Source: Rotaria sp. Silwood1 (taxonomy: Eukaryota; Rotifera; Eurotatoria; Philodinida; Philodinidae). Taken from it: DNA of 64,000 nucleotides. A program made the translations under genes and the position numbers. The stretch lies in NCBI GenBank assembly GCA_905250075.1, contig CAJNOP010000041.1, positions 1 to 64,000 of the forward strand. The letters run 5' to 3'. Shown in pieces: positions 32,570-46,220 of the stretch. The notes below the pieces were generated by a model. The model did not search any database and had not been told where the DNA came from. It was given only the letters and a program-made list of their open reading frames with translations. Within the stretch, counting starts at the first letter, position 1; the number at the start of each line of letters is the position of its first letter.

Positions 32570-35500
32570 GATTATTATAAATCTGTTGAAAACAAAAAGA
32601 ATAAACTTTCTTGTAATGAATTAGTTCGTAACTTGAAAATGAAAGCATTTAGCATTAGAACTCTGCATTAATGTATCATTCTAATTTCAATTGTTCACTT
32701 AATTTGTTTCCATCAAGATAAGATAATAACAAATTCTTGCATCAAATAGCAAATTAGAACAAAGAAATAATATTAAAAAATTTTCATACAAGAAAGACTT
32801 GAATTAATATAATATTTTTGATGATATTAATTCGTTTTTTTTTAAATTGAAAAAAATTCAATCATGATAGCAAAAACAATATTTGATTAGGCCTAGAAGA
32901 AAGATACAAGAAAGTGTAGGATAAATTCATACGACATTTTATGAGTGAAATTGCGGGTCGCAATGATCCTAACATCAAAAGAAATCAACAATGATACAAA
33001 TGATTATAGGTTTTGCTTACTTTCAATGGACTCTACCTAATAATAATAGTCTCGTTTGAAAAGCTTTTTTGTCCACTGTAACAGCTCTTTCATAGAATAA
33101 AAACCATGTAGACGACTAAAATTGACATTTTTGTGATTAAAATAAAAAAAATTTAGGCTGAATTTTGTTATCGATTTCAATAAATTGCATATAATAATGA
33201 ATGATTATATTCTATTTTCATTATTCTTCAAAAATAAAAGTGCATTTTTTATTTGTTTAATGTATCATTTGAATATGGAATTTATTCTAATAGAGAAGCT
33301 CAATTCTTGATTCGAATTACACTAATTTTAAACAAGTTTATCAGTAAAAACAAAATAAAATATGAACTAACGATTGTGATGAAAATTATCGATTTAGATG
33401 AAAAAAGTCTTTTAAATCAGTGAACAAGTTTGATAAGATAATGGTTCACGGAAATATTGTTTGAATTGCACGCATACTTTAAGGAAGTAGTTTATTTCGA
33501 ATTAAATAATCTTCATCTAATTTCTATTCATTACAATACCTACAAAATCTTTATTCACTATCATTATTTACTCATCACCAAACAAATGTAAGTTATAAGC
33601 TGATTATGAAAATCTTTAAAGTTTCTCGAAGTCGATCTCTGCAAAATATACAATATTGTTAATAATATCCAAATTCATCAATGATGTCTATCAACATTGA
33701 ATGATTCGATAGAAATGAATTTTATTTGTAAAAATAGTTAAACAAAATAAGTTTATTAATTCGAATAATAGTGCATGAAATTTATTAGAATTGTTGTTAA
33801 TGTTCTTTTGATGCGCATCTCAATTGATTCCTAAAAAAAAAAAAGAAAATGAGCGTTAAAACACATCAGTCCTATCGATCATTTTAAAATAAAGGATCAT
33901 TTCAATATTCACTATAAGAATAAGTATCATCATATGTGTTTAGTATTAACACTCACATGAATATTATTTGAAATTTGTTTTGATTTAAGTTTCAAATAAA
34001 GATTGTAAATCAATATTGAATATGTTGATGATTTTCAATAAATACTATATATAAATCATTTTAACATCTTTTATCAAAAAGAATATCAATGTTGCACTTT
34101 TGTCCATTCTCCTGTCGGCATACTGAAGGATTCATAGAAACCAATGATGTACCAATGGTTGATTGCTAGTCACAGAAAAGTCGATCATTTAAGTATCAAA
34201 CTTGCCGATTTATCGGTGGTTTTGGTCCAATTTGAATCATGTTGAGCCATGTAAGTAATTTCGATTTGTTATTGTAAACAATGAGCAATAATATAAATAG
34301 ATATATGCATGTAGAAGGATTTTTATTCAGCCTCCTTATTTTTCTTTTCCCAAAATAAATATTATATATTCTTCTATTCAATTTTTTTCAAAATATTTCA
34401 AATTATTCTTGAAGATAATTTTTGCATGTTTTAATATGCTTATTTCTAATAGCGACATCTTTTTCTACATTTATAATTTCAAATAGAACTACTGAGTAGA
34501 AAAAGATATTCATGAAGTAGAACGATAAAAAAAGCGCTTCAAAAACTGTATGATAAAGCCTCGTGAAAAAAAAACATTTTTCAGTATTCTGTAGTCTCAA
34601 AAACAAGGTTTCATTATATAGAATGTTCAAAAAGTAATTAAACAAAGAAAACATTGAATATCTACGCCATATGGGCTGATATTTTTATCAGTGATAAAGT
34701 ATTGTTCATAGCTCAAATTCATAATATCAACATTGTTTAAAAATCATGTTGTAGTATTTACAACTGACTTTAACAAAAAACTGTAACTTTTCACGAGTCA
34801 TAACAATAAATAATATATTTATTTCTTTAGCCAAGAATAAATAGCACCTAATTGTTTCCATTAATTCTTCATGCTAGTATTGCTCGCGCTCATATTTATA
34901 CTACACATAAATATTTTGTTAAACAATGTATACTGGAAATTTTTTTCAACAATAATCGATTTTCAGCAAACCATCTGTATTTTTTTTCGACAAGCGCTCT
35001 TTTTTTATATGTCTTGTTGTTATTTGCATGATATCTACTTTATTATTATGAGTCTAACCATCGATATAATGGGCAAATGAGCCTGTTATACACATCGGTT
35101 ATATTTACAAGGATCTTAAATAATATATCTCGATGAACTCAAAAAGACTAAAATTAATTATACGCAAAAGCTAGAACTGAATTATCTCATACTTTTGCGT
35201 TAGGGATATGACGATTATGAAAAATTAAAACATTATCCTTGACATGTTGAATATAATCATTTATCTGTACAAAAATCAGAAACTTCATTACTTAGAATAT
35301 TGAAAAACGTATTTCAATCATTTAAATTTCCAGAAATGTTCTAGAACCTTCTAAACTTTGTTATTTATGTCGTTCAGTGCCTTAATCTATATTGCTATGG
35401 CCTAGGAAGGAGTCGAAAAACCCTCGATTTAAACTTCTATTCACTATGGATTTCTTTGAAAATACATCTACAATAAATCGTCAATGCTTGTTTCGTTGAT

Positions 35501-37140
35501 TTATTTAGTCGACGACAAGCATCTTTTTTGGTTCATATCTGCTAAATTATGTTCCGGTTCATATGGTTTATAACATGATTTGTTTCAAGATCTAGAATAT
35601 TTTACTATAAATGTGGGTTTCGATCCTGACAAACTTTCTCTCCTGAACCTACAATGAAAAAACCTTTGACAAAGAACCAGGATTTTTATCTAATTCAAGC
35701 AATCTATATCTTGGAATCTTTGTGATACTTTGTTTGAAAAAAGATAGTGCCATCTTGCATTTTGCTTGTACAGATAAAACGTTATTGGACTCTTTGTTTC
35801 ATATTTCTATTAGAAACACTGCTGTATGGTTTCTCTCAGGTAAATTATGTTGAAAATGATTATGATAAATGAACTACACAAGAACTTTTTTTCCTCGAAC
35901 AAAACAATAGTATTGTGTTTCTAAACAAAAGCATTAGTCTGTTTTGAAAACAATAATATTTCGAACAGAACACTTTCAAGAACTGTTTTCGACAACTAGC
36001 TGCTATGAAAATAATTGCTCATACAGATCGCTTTCTTTCAAATCAATTCTTCTCTAATTTATAATTAGTTGATCAAAAATTTAGATTTACAAAAGAAATA
36101 AATGAGAAAAAAAGAAAGATTTTATTTTAGAACTAATTGATATTTTGACATTTAATAGATCGCAAAGAGGAGGATTTAATCAAAGTTATAGATTGGTTCT
36201 TAATGAACCAATAAGAATTTTTATTTAATGACCGATGGTCTAAGACACATCAAATTTGTTTTTTTTTATTACAAATACAGAGAATACGATTTTTTCCCCT
36301 GTTTATTCCAAATTTGACAGCGTAATGACACAAAAAATAAAAACAAAGAGTTGATACTTCCAAAAATGGTTAAGAAATTTAAAAAAAATGTAACCCATTC
36401 GGTCAACTTTTTCTTTCTTTTACGAGTTCATCGGTTCATAAAATGGACTTATTATACGAAAAAAAAGAGTTTTTGTTCTTCACTTTTTCTTTCTTTTTAT
36501 ATATACTACTGTATTATTACTGTAGTTGGTCGTGAACCTATTCTTTTTTTTGTTTCTTTCGGTTAAGTTTGAATGTTGACATAGTTGATTTAGTCCTTTT
36601 TTTTTCATATACCGTCCTTACATAACTGTTGCATGCGTGCTACTATATATTTAAATTCTCGACGTTATATAAAAAAAAGAATTGAAATAAAGATATCTGC
36701 AATCAGAGCTTTAGGTTGGCAAATGTGTTTATAATTGATCTAGTTCAAGGCTATCGTAGCACAGCCTTCAAGATTATTTATTCGTTTTTCTTTTAGTTGT
36801 TTTAAATATTGAACAGCCTAAATAAGAACATATGTTGAATGGTCATTATTATCATCATCGTCAACGAAAACAGAACATTAATAAATAAATGATTATGGTC
36901 TATGATATCATATTGTTGTTGTCTCGACGTTGATCACAAGTGTGTGAAATTATATTCATATATGAAAAAAAAAATACTGTTGATCTCGTATATTAACATA
37001 GATCATGTTGTTCGATATTTTACTGACGATTTCGAATGTTGTGGAAACAAAACCAATAAATGAACCTCATGGTTTTTGGTAAATAATTTCTTTACCAAAA
37101 TAAAAAGAATTATTATTTCTTCTTTTTTTTCTGTTTGAAT
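32570..37140. other. Long intergenic stretch with a few coding-like scraps
   Basis: Mostly AT-rich and featureless. One scrap near 35225-35335 (HVEYNHLSVQKSETSLLRIL) looks like relic coding sequence on the plus strand but is bounded by stops. Other short ORFs are low complexity. No gene called. The missing first exon of the SPPL3 gene may lie near its right end. Confidence 0.4.
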
Positions 37141-37144
37141 TAAG

Positions 37145-39649
37145 GAAGCATACTTTTTTTGCAATTATTGATTCATCTCATCTTTCAACATTTATAATCG
37201 CTCTTTTTCTTATTATCTATGGAAGTTTTCGGTATAATTATTTGTTTGTTTGTTTTTTTAAATTTAAATAGTGAATGATAAAAATATTTGATTTTTTTTG
37301 TTTTTGTTTTATTTGTATAGAGCATTAGATCTAGATAAATCAAAAGATTCTTTATCTTCTTATAATAAATTCTTATTTGAACCATCAACAAATGATCAAG
37401 GTTATTTGAATTTAATTTATTAATTACATTTAAAGAACTTTTATCTTTATTTAGTTTCACATTCACATGTTATTGAAACAATACATGCTATTGCTCTACC
37501 CCTTGGTGCATCATTATCATTAATGATTATGTTCTTTTTTTTTGATTCACTTCAAACAGTATTTATTATTTGTACAGCAAGTAAGTTATCAGTAAAAAAG
37601 AAAAAAAACAAGTTTTTTTTTTTAAACTATTTATTTTATTATTTTCAGTATTATCAACCATGGGTTTTGCTTATCTTCTAACACCATGTTGTCAAATGAT
37701 ACTTCGTCCATGTTCCGATAATACAAAGTAAGATGTTGACAATTCAAAATTTCAGAATGCCATGATTGAGTACAATTTGTTGAATCATGTCGACAAAATT
37801 TTGTTTATGACATATTCAAACAATACTTTTCTAGGAAACCTTAAAACCTATAAAGATTGAAATTATACAAGCTGTTTAAAAAAAAGCATTATTGAATTGT
37901 TAAGAGAATTGATTTCTTTGGATATGATAGCAAAAAAAATACGGATTTGTATTTAAATAGTTTAATCATCTGAAGTTCAGTTGTAAGAAAAACGAATATC
38001 ATACTCAGAATTAGCACAAGAAAAAGCATAGATCCAAGTATTCGAAAATAATATTGAAGAGTAGAGCCATTCGGTTGGGTTCAAATCTGTGTCTGAAAGT
38101 TTTGAATCTGACTAGCTCTAGCTAAGGGATATGAGAACTGAACTTCTACGAAAACTTGTATTAAGTAGACTGTTCGATGTTGAGTTTTGTGCTAACTTTG
38201 AATATGATATTCACTTCTTATGCAACTGAACTTTTGTTGTTCGAGTAAAACTTGAGACTACCACGACTTTATTTATTCGTTTAGAGTCCCACACGGAGTC
38301 AACTAATATTTTTTGTCGAAAATTCAGCTCTAATATATGAATCTTTTGTTTTCTGATTTTTGATACATCGTGGAAATGGCGTAGGTTTTGATAAGATGAC
38401 GTAGGGGAATCTCTAAGACATATAAAGTATTAGACAACGGAAACTACTGTTCAAAATAGTTCATATTTTGAAACTTGAATCTTTGACATAAAACTTAATT
38501 GACTATATTAAGTTACCGACACCTTACAATTCTTAAAAAAAAAAAAGAATTTTCCTATTTATTAATTTTTTCTATTAGAATATCTTTTGGTATAGTCGGT
38601 CGTTATACATTATCAGAAATTGTTGCATTTATTTTATCAATAAGTCTTGTTTTTATATGGATTATTACTGGACATTGGTTACTTATGGATGGTAAAGAAA
38701 ACCAATAAATTATAGAAAATTAAATTTATATTTTCTATCGTTTTGTTTAGTTATAGCAATAGGATTATGTGTATCATTTATTACACTTGTTCGATTACCA
38801 AATTTAAAAGTGTCAGCATTATTATTATTAGGTCTTGTTATATATGATGTTTTTTGGGTATATTTTTCTCATTATATATTTACAACAAATGTTATGGTTA
38901 GAGTAGCAACTAAAGAAGCAGAAAATCCGGTAAAAAAACAAATAAAACAAGACATAATACTAAAATTCATTTGAAATTTTGAAATATTTTAGTTAACAAC
39001 AATTGCAAAACGATTCAATTTTAATCGTTATCATGCACCAAGACTTTCACTACCTGGTAAAATTGTTTTTCCTAGGTTTGTAAAGAAAAAAATAATTGTT
39101 TTTTCTTTTTTGAGATAAAAATAAATATTTTAATTTATAGTATGCAACAACAAGGTCGATTTTCATTACTTGGTCTAGGTGATATAATTATGCCTGGACT
39201 AGTTCTTTGTTTTGTTCTTCGTTTTGAATCTAGAAAACGAATAAACAGTTTACATAATAATGATCCATTATCATTTATTAATCGTTTAACCTATTTTCAG
39301 TGTTGTTTATTTGGTTATTGTGCAGGTAAAAAAGTTTCTCGTTGTTTTTTTTTTTTATTATAAAAGTAGAATTTTATTTTTATTAATAAAAAGGTTTATT
39401 AGCAGCAACTATTTCATCAGAAGTATTTAAATGTGCTCAACCAGCACTATTATTTCTTGTTCCATTTACATTACTACCATTATTATTAATCGCTCATTTA
39501 AAGGTAAATTTAAGAATTAAAATTATAAAAAAAATATTTTCTCGATTTGTTTTTTTGGAATTTAGGGTGATCTCAATTCAATGTGGTCGGATCCGTTTGC
39601 TGAGAATAACGAAATTTCATCTTCATCGTGCAAATTATTGAATGTTTGA
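37145..39649 (+). CDS. SPPL3: Signal peptide peptidase-like 3, intramembrane aspartyl protease; start not located
   Basis: Golgi-type GxGD protease that cleaves type II membrane proteins such as glycosyltransferases. Exons read: 37145-37231, 37321-37400, 37455-37580, 37649-37727, 38579-38691, 38751-38929, 38993-39075, 39141-39325, 39394-39503 and 39566-39649, all in phase, about 375 residues (human about 385). The first catalytic Asp is in YDVFWV, the second in GLGDIIMPG, and the QPALL motif is present near the C-terminus. The visible N-terminus ([20 protein letters not shown]) aligns with the very start of known SPPL3, so only about 5-12 residues are missing. No in-frame ATG precedes the first exon, which begins after a pyrimidine-rich acceptor at 37143-37144. 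Intron 37728-38578 is 851 bp. ZnT6 follows 272 bp downstream on the same strand. Confidence 0.92.
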
Positions 39650-39902
39650 TGTCAGATGTCTTCTTTTTTTTTTCTTTCTTTCTTTGATATGCATTTTCGT
39701 TTTCAGTACGCATCTATATAGCTCAGATTATCAATGTCGGATTTATTTGATGTGTTTTTTTTCCTAGAACAGTTTGTTGTAGTGTTTTTTTTTTCTTTCG
39801 TCTCTAATTATCATCGTATTTGTATTTGTTTCTGTTGTACGAACAGTTTGTTAGATAGATGCAATTTGAAAATCTGTTTCTTTAATGGAAATATGTGTTT
39901 TT

Positions 39903-39904
39903 AG
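39903..39904 (+). promoter_or_regulatory. Splice acceptor-like AG 16 nt upstream of the ZnT6 start
   Basis: tgtttttag directly precedes the short 5' leader of the ATG at 39921. It may be a trans-splice site or a 5'-UTR intron end. Confidence 0.4.
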
Positions 39905-39920
39905 ATAATTTCAATAAAAC

Positions 39921-42429
39921 ATGAGTAAATCAACATCAGTTTTAACATCCCTATTTTATCTTGTTAAATCATCTCATTCACGCAGTACAGTTATAATAAC
40001 AATAACAACTTTAGCGATTTGTATTATGGTTTTTACAATGGCTGGTCAAGCTAATTCTATGGCATTACAAGCATATTGTTCATTATGTATATTTGATTTA
40101 TTATTTATTGGTACAGCTTTACTTTCAACATGGATTATGGAAAATAATAATACTAAAGTTCGTCAAAAACTTCAAAATTTAAATAATAGTGATAATAATT
40201 CAATGAATAATGCAACATCACTTTTCATTCCAACACAAACCATAGCAACATTCTCATATGGTACAGCACGTTTTGAAGTATTAGCTGTATTTACATCAAC
40301 TATGCTTTCAATACTTGGAGCATTTTTTATTCTTAAAGAATCAATTGAAAAATATCTTGAAGATGAAACAATACATACTGAATTTCTTATGTTAGCATCA
40401 ATATTAACATATGTTATTCATATGATTGTTATTTATTTTGTACGAAATCAAGCATTTGATCATGTTATTGCAGCTAGTTCATCAAGTTGGTTACAAGAAC
40501 ATGTTAGTGATATGTTTCAAAGTGTTTGTCATTATATACCTGGTGTAAGTCGTCTTCTTTTACCACGTATTAATCCATTAGCATTACTGTGTTGGTGTGG
40601 TTTAGCTATTGTTTTTTCTGATTCATTCCTTTTAAAAATGGGTTATGGAAATTTTGTTGATACATTATCATCATTACTTATGGCTTTTATGACATTTGGT
40701 ACAATGGTACCAATGGCAACATATAGTGGAAAAATATTATTACAAACAACACCAGCACCTATGGTTGGACAATTAGATAAATGTCTTCATGAAGCATCAA
40801 GACTTGATGGTGTATTAGAATTTCGTCATGAACATTTTTGGGCTTTATCATTTGGAACACTTGTTGGCTCGTTACATGTTCGATGTCGGTTAGTAATTTT
40901 TTTATTTATTCATTTGATAAAATTAATTAATAAACATTTTCAAAAAGATAAAAACTCTTAACAAAATCCTTGTGAGATTAAAATGTCAGACACGATTTAA
41001 CTATTGTTGCTAACCACAAGTTTTTGTTTGGGACATGTTGCTTCACAATCCTTTTATTTAATCCTTCAAAAATACAATAAGGAAGTAGTTCATATATTAT
41101 AGCCCAACATTATTGATATAAGCTGTCTGATCGTATATTGACAATGCCTGTCATGATTTGTGAGAGGAGAAGTCAAAATTTTTACCCATATACTTCAGAC
41201 TTTTTTTTAGACCGTGTTTTATATTGAGAAATCTAATAAATTAAATTTTTTCTTTACTTATTTATATTTCATTTATAACTGTTGAAGTTTATTGGGATTT
41301 AATATTTACTTTATGATCTTTCAAAACGGAGAGCATTGTATAATGCAAATTAATTATAGATTAACCAAAGAAAAAGGACTTCTGTAAGATTTCAATATCT
41401 ATTAATGTTTATTAATGATGTCAATAGAATTTTCAGAAAAAAAAAAGAAATAAAACTTAACAAATATTTATTTTCTCTACATTCATAGTTCAAACTTAAG
41501 ATATAAAGACTATCGAGAATCAATANNNNNNNNNNTGAGCATGAGTAAATGTAAGGATTCATAAAATCAGCTTATTTCTAGCTTAACAACAAATAAAGTG
41601 ACAGTAATAGATTAATCTCATGAACTTCAAAATTGTCACGTCTTTTTTCAAATCAATAGTGAAGGATAAGATGATGTTACATATAGAATTAAGCAGAACA
41701 TTGAAATAATGTCATGTATAATGGAACATAGGAAACTTTGATTGAATACCAAAGATTCATGTCCTGTCTTTCAGCTATCTTTCAGTATAGGATACTATTT
41801 AACAGCAGATTCGATATCCTGATATTTTTCTGTAACTAATACTAACTGTAGCTCTGGACAGGATACTAATTTGGCGTAAAGTTCTTGCACTCCTCGTGTA
41901 CACACTAAGTAAGCACCAGTGATGGAATCAGTTCGTGTTAGTTTTTTTCCATACAACCGATCTTATCTCTGCTAACTACAAAAGTAAGTATACGTCACAA
42001 CGTATTCAACATACTATCTACCAGATAATCTGAGACAAACAGTCGTTATTCTATGGTTGATGATATTGAGGCTTACATACAGTACTTTGAGAATACATAT
42101 CGAACAACATAGTCACTCAGATATGATGACTAAAATATTCGACTCTAGAAGAAAATTTTTCATTGACTTGCAAATAGAAATTATCACAGCAAAAATAACA
42201 AAAAAAAGTGTATTCTTGTGAATATTTATTTAGAAGAGATGCTGATGAACAATTAGTCTTAGCACATGTATGGAATAAATTAGCCAATGTTGTTCAAATT
42301 CTAACAATTCATGTATTCAAAGATGATTGGTTACGTCGACAAACACATACATTCATGCAATCTCAAACTGCTAATCCAGTTCTACCAAATAATCCTTCGA
42401 CTTATAATGGTTTTGTTGTTGTGACATGA
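39921..42429 (+). CDS. SLC30A6: Zinc transporter 6 (cation diffusion facilitator)
   Basis: Golgi membrane zinc transporter subunit; the vertebrate protein pairs with ZnT5 and does not transport zinc alone. Two exons (39921-40888, 42234-42429) give 387 residues, slightly shorter than human (461) because the long C-terminal tail is absent. About six transmembrane segments lie between residues 20 and 260. ZnT6 signature tracts include the one around RFEVLAVFTSTMLS, SSSWLQEHVSD, MTFGTMVPMATYSGK and QTTPAPMVGQLDK, then the cytosolic domain ending IHVFKDDWLRRQ. TM2 has FDLLF where zinc-carrying ZnTs usually have a His-containing site, in keeping with a regulatory subunit. The 1345-bp intron contains a scaffold gap and a dispersed repeat copy. 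The gene is convergent with IQCK, 97 bp between stops. Confidence 0.93.
41526..41535. other. Assembly gap (10 N) inside the ZnT6 intron
   Basis: Ten Ns of nominal length. The real intron size and the order of flanking sequence are uncertain here. Confidence 0.99.
41783..42117 (+). repeat. Dispersed repeat, copy 1 (ZnT6 intron)
   Basis: Resembles segments in two introns of the prenylcysteine-oxidase gene. Shared tracts include acagtactttgagaatac (copy 3: acagtaccttgagcatac), the region around gagacaaa and a tract around cacactaa. All three copies lie on the same strand. Confidence 0.6.
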
Positions 42430-42526
42430 AATTTTTTTTATTTTTATTTTTTCTTTTTATTAAAAAAAAAAAACAAAATAAATATGTTTAAGAGAGAGAC
42501 GCAAAAAAAAAGAAAAAAAAATTGAA

Positions 42527-43390
42527 TTAAACAGGTGATGGTGATGTATGTTGTCGCCAAAAATCTTCAACAACATCATGAATATTTCTATTTGCTTCAC
42601 GCCATTCACGTTGCCATTGTCGTAATTCTTGTACTTCAGGTTGTTTACGTACACGATAACCACGATAATATGATTGAATTATTAAAGTAGCTTCTTCTTC
42701 ACTCCATAAAAGTGATTTTGGTAATGGTGCACGTGGATATTTTTCAAAATGTATACGAACAAATGGAATATCTTCTAATAATTGATTTATATCAGATAAT
42801 TGTTGATTTTGTTCATCAGATAAATTAATTCTATTTGGATTTTTATAATATAAATAACGTGTTAAATAATCAAGTGCATTAAATGCACTACGTTTACGTT
42901 CTAAACATTTACGTTTTTCAGCTTCAATTAATAATTGTTCAATACCTTTTAATAATATTGGATAAACATATTTTTCAAGATATTCAATTGTTGAAAGTTC
43001 TTTTGGACTTTTTTTCATTGGTGTTATTGGACGTTGAATAGAAGATTTTATTGTTTTTGTTAATTCTCGTTGAATATCTTCTATTGGTGTTAATGCATAA
43101 TTAATACAAGCTGGATGAGATATTCGTGTATCAATTTGAATTTGTGATATATCATCAATTGGTACATATATATAAGAATAATTACAAAAAACTGGTGAAT
43201 GTTTTGATGGATCAAAAATTTGTTTATCTGTTAAAGGTTGTTTTATTTCATTATTATCAGAATATTTTTTTTCATAATTAAGAAATGAACTCGATATAGC
43301 ACCTGCTTCAGCTTGTGCACGTTTTATAGCAAATTCTCCACAAATTTCTTGCCATAAATTAGTTTCTTTACCAACGGTTATGACTGGCAT
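42527..43390 (-). CDS. IQCK: IQ motif-containing protein K
   Basis: Single-exon ORF of 287 residues. The C-terminal half matches the IQCK pattern: YLEKYVYPILLKGIEQLL, CLERKRSAFNALDYLT, IPFVRIHFEKYPRAPLPKSL, then an IQ motif (IIQSYYRGYRVRK, about residue 240) and QELRQWQREWREANR. The IQ motif predicts calmodulin or light-chain binding. Vertebrate IQCK is poorly characterised and linked to cilia or sperm tails, so a ciliary role is inference. There is no signal peptide or membrane segment. Upstream of the ATG, a long pyrimidine run ends in AG at 43417-43418, leaving a 26-nt leader. Confidence 0.88.
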   Translation of the reverse strand: MPVITVGKETNLWQEICGEFAIKRAQAEAGAISSSFLNYEKKYSDNNEIKQPLTDKQIFDPSKHSPVFCNYSYIYVPIDDISQIQIDTRISHPACINYALTPIEDIQRELTKTIKSSIQRPITPMKKSPKELSTIEYLEKYVYPILLKGIEQLLIEAEKRKCLERKRSAFNALDYLTRYLYYKNPNRINLSDEQNQQLSDINQLLEDIPFVRIHFEKYPRAPLPKSLLWSEEEATLIIQSYYRGYRVRKQPEVQELRQWQREWREANRNIHDVVEDFWRQHTSPSPV

Positions 43391-43416
43391 AATGAAGAAA
43401 TATAAGTAAAGATAAT

Positions 43417-43418
43417 CT
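43417..43418 (-). promoter_or_regulatory. Splice acceptor-like AG 26 nt upstream of the IQCK start
   Basis: On the minus strand a run of 14 or more T followed by attctag. A strong acceptor context for trans-splicing or a 5'-UTR intron. Confidence 0.45.
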
Positions 43419-46209
43419 AGAATAAAAAAAAAAAAAAGAAGACAAAAACAAAAAGATTTGAAGTCATTTTAATAAGTATTCTATTTTATAATATTAATGA
43501 AACTTTTCTAATAAGACTTCATAAATGTAAATGAGGTAATTCTTCGTCATATATACATTTTTTATTTAAAATCTCAAGTATCCTTTATATAGAATCAAAC
43601 AACTGAATAAATTGAATATTTTATGAGATTAAATGTAGTAGTTTCAAGTATGGAGCATTACAAGGTAGGTAGACTTGTATCATTCATAATTATGTTATAA
43701 ATAGCTAATATTTCTATATGAATTATTCAACTTATTGAATTTCTATTACCTGTGTGTAATAAATCTGAGGTTTAGAACCAAGTCGTTTTTTTTTTCTTTT
43801 CAAACTTAATAAGGCATTATTATGTAGATCTGCTTCACAGCCATCTCAATCGTCTAGTATAGGAGATGACAAAGGATTCATTTTCAAACTTCATATAGTT
43901 CGAGAAGAAATGAGCTCTTGATAAAATTATCAACGAAAAAATTTATATACACATACGATGGATACCAAAATTATTTCAACAAGATTTATTTTCAATTTTT
44001 GTTTTTCGCTGACATAAACGTTAGAAAGAATCTAAGGAAATAAAAATGATTATTAGTTTCTCGAAGAGAAGGATTCTAGAACATCGAAACACTAGTTTTT
44101 CAACACTTCGAACGCTTAAATATAATTTTGTTTAGACTGTATAGAACAGTAAAACAAATAATTCTCTATAAAATTAGACCTATTTGAGTTTCGTGTGACA
44201 TTTTATTCAGTTGCCACACAGCAATCATATAAAATTCCCTAGAGTCGTTTGTTTTTTTCTAATTTCTTATAGAAAAATTATGTTTTGGCCTTCAATCAAA
44301 TAGTTGGCAAAAACATCACAAAGAACTCAACGAAGTCTTATTGTGGTAAAGAATGGCTTACACTATCATTGTATATAGTCTAAATAAAATTCTATTGATG
44401 TGCTCTACACGTTGGAAATCTGCGGTCTTAATTTTGAATAAAACTAATAAAAACTATTAACATTATGCTGAAGGTTTTTTTTTATACATTCTTAAATAAT
44501 ATATATATTAATAAGTCATTTCATGCATCATCAATTGTATGTTCTAGTACAAGTTGTTACTTTTGAATTCTTTGTTATAATTATTATACTTAATTAGAGT
44601 ATAGAAGTCGAAAAAAGTTTATCTCACAGAACTGAAAATACTATTGATGAAGTATAAAATGACCTTTTTACAAATATTATTTAAGAATCTATTTTAAAAA
44701 AAAAACTTAGACAATATATCAATACTTTGTATCTTCGTAGTAAATTATAATTAAGCTATATTTTTGTACTACTTCAACATATCTACATAAAATTATTTTC
44801 TGATGATAAACTTTATGTTTTGTATGAAAAATATGATTCGCAAGCCATGTGTCCTTGATCGAATAATATTTGTAAAACGTTGATATAAAACTATCATTAA
44901 ATCGATCAGATAAATTGACCATAACGAGATAATACAGGTGAAGAAAAACATGAAAACATCTATAATTAAACGACTAAAAGCACAATCCTTCGTTTCATTT
45001 GTGAAGAAACATTCCAAGACCAATAAAATTTATCCTTCAAAACATATCTCGATATTAAAAAAAAATTCAAACAACCATCCTGAAATCAATCTCCATGCAC
45101 TTGACCTTTTTTTGATCTTCAATATAGATAGATGTCGTCAATCTTTATTTCTTTTCATTGCTAATTGATTCGTTGTTTAATATCCAATGTATACATGAAT
45201 AAAAGAAAGTCATTTAGTTTTATTTCATCACATTTTTTTTTGTTCTTGTTCTTTTTTTTTTCTGTTGATGTTTTTTTTTCTTCTTTCTATGATTATTTAG
45301 AACTGAATTTTTTCTTCGTCGTTTTCATTTACTATCGTGCGTATACATTTCGAGCATAGGTAAAGGTATCATCTAATGACTCTAGTTCGTCCTTGTTTAT
45401 AAAAGTAAATAGGTGGTGAGAGTAAGATTTTTTAATATTACATCTACAGTATTGTATTTCTTTTTTATCAGTACAACTGAACATCTATTTTTTTTATGGT
45501 CTTATCAATTAGCTTTTAGGTTAACATAGTTAGAGTCTAACTGTTGTTGTTGTCAAATATAAAAGTAATGAACTGGTATTGAAGAATGCATAGAAATTTT
45601 TCTTCTTTTTCCTACTAGCAAGTATGCGAGTTGTTCTCTTCATTTTTCTTTTCCGTTTTTTCCTTGTAACGGTTTCCTGAAGGCTATAGGCGAGAAAGAG
45701 AGAGAGAGAGAGGGGGAGAGAAAGGAACAAGGTTGTAGGCATGCATCAAAATCCTTTGGATAAATAATTAGGCGCAATGTCGCCGACGGCATCATCATTG
45801 TACTCTTATTATCGTTGTTGTTCTTAAGTCGTGCGTATCATTTTGTTATTTATGGCTTCTATGAATGCTGATAAGATTCAATTTCAAATCGCAATAGATC
45901 ATTGTAGATAGTTATATTTGTTAAGTTGTTTACAAATTTCGAATATATCAAACATTGATCTAATTTCTTTTTTTTTTCCTCTTATCTTTCATATTCTTTT
46001 TTTGTCTATATAAATCTGTACATCAACATCCTTGACATTCGGATTAATCAAAGTACAGCAGTAGTATATTGTAATAATAATAATAATAATCAAAGAAGGT
46101 CGTCCAGTGTTTGCTATTTTCTTTCTTATAGATTTTTTTCGTATACTATATCTCTTTATTATCATATATATCTATTTTTATCGTTCATCTACAAATAAAG
46201 AAATGTCTT
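43419..46209. other. Intergenic, no gene; two microsatellites
   Basis: Separates two divergently transcribed genes, so it probably holds both promoters. Contains a (GA)n run at 45692-45720 and a (TAA)n run at 46072-46090. The short ORFs look like chance. Confidence 0.5.
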
Positions 46210-46211
46210 AG
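46210..46211 (+). promoter_or_regulatory. Splice acceptor-like AG 9 nt upstream of the TULP4 start
   Basis: tgtcttag precedes the 9-nt leader of the ATG at 46221. Confidence 0.35.
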
Positions 46212-46220
46212 AATAACAAA

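Noticed and set aside
44793..45359. Several 64-76 residue ORFs
   Set aside because: Low-complexity Phe/Lys/Ile-rich translations typical of AT-rich non-coding DNA.
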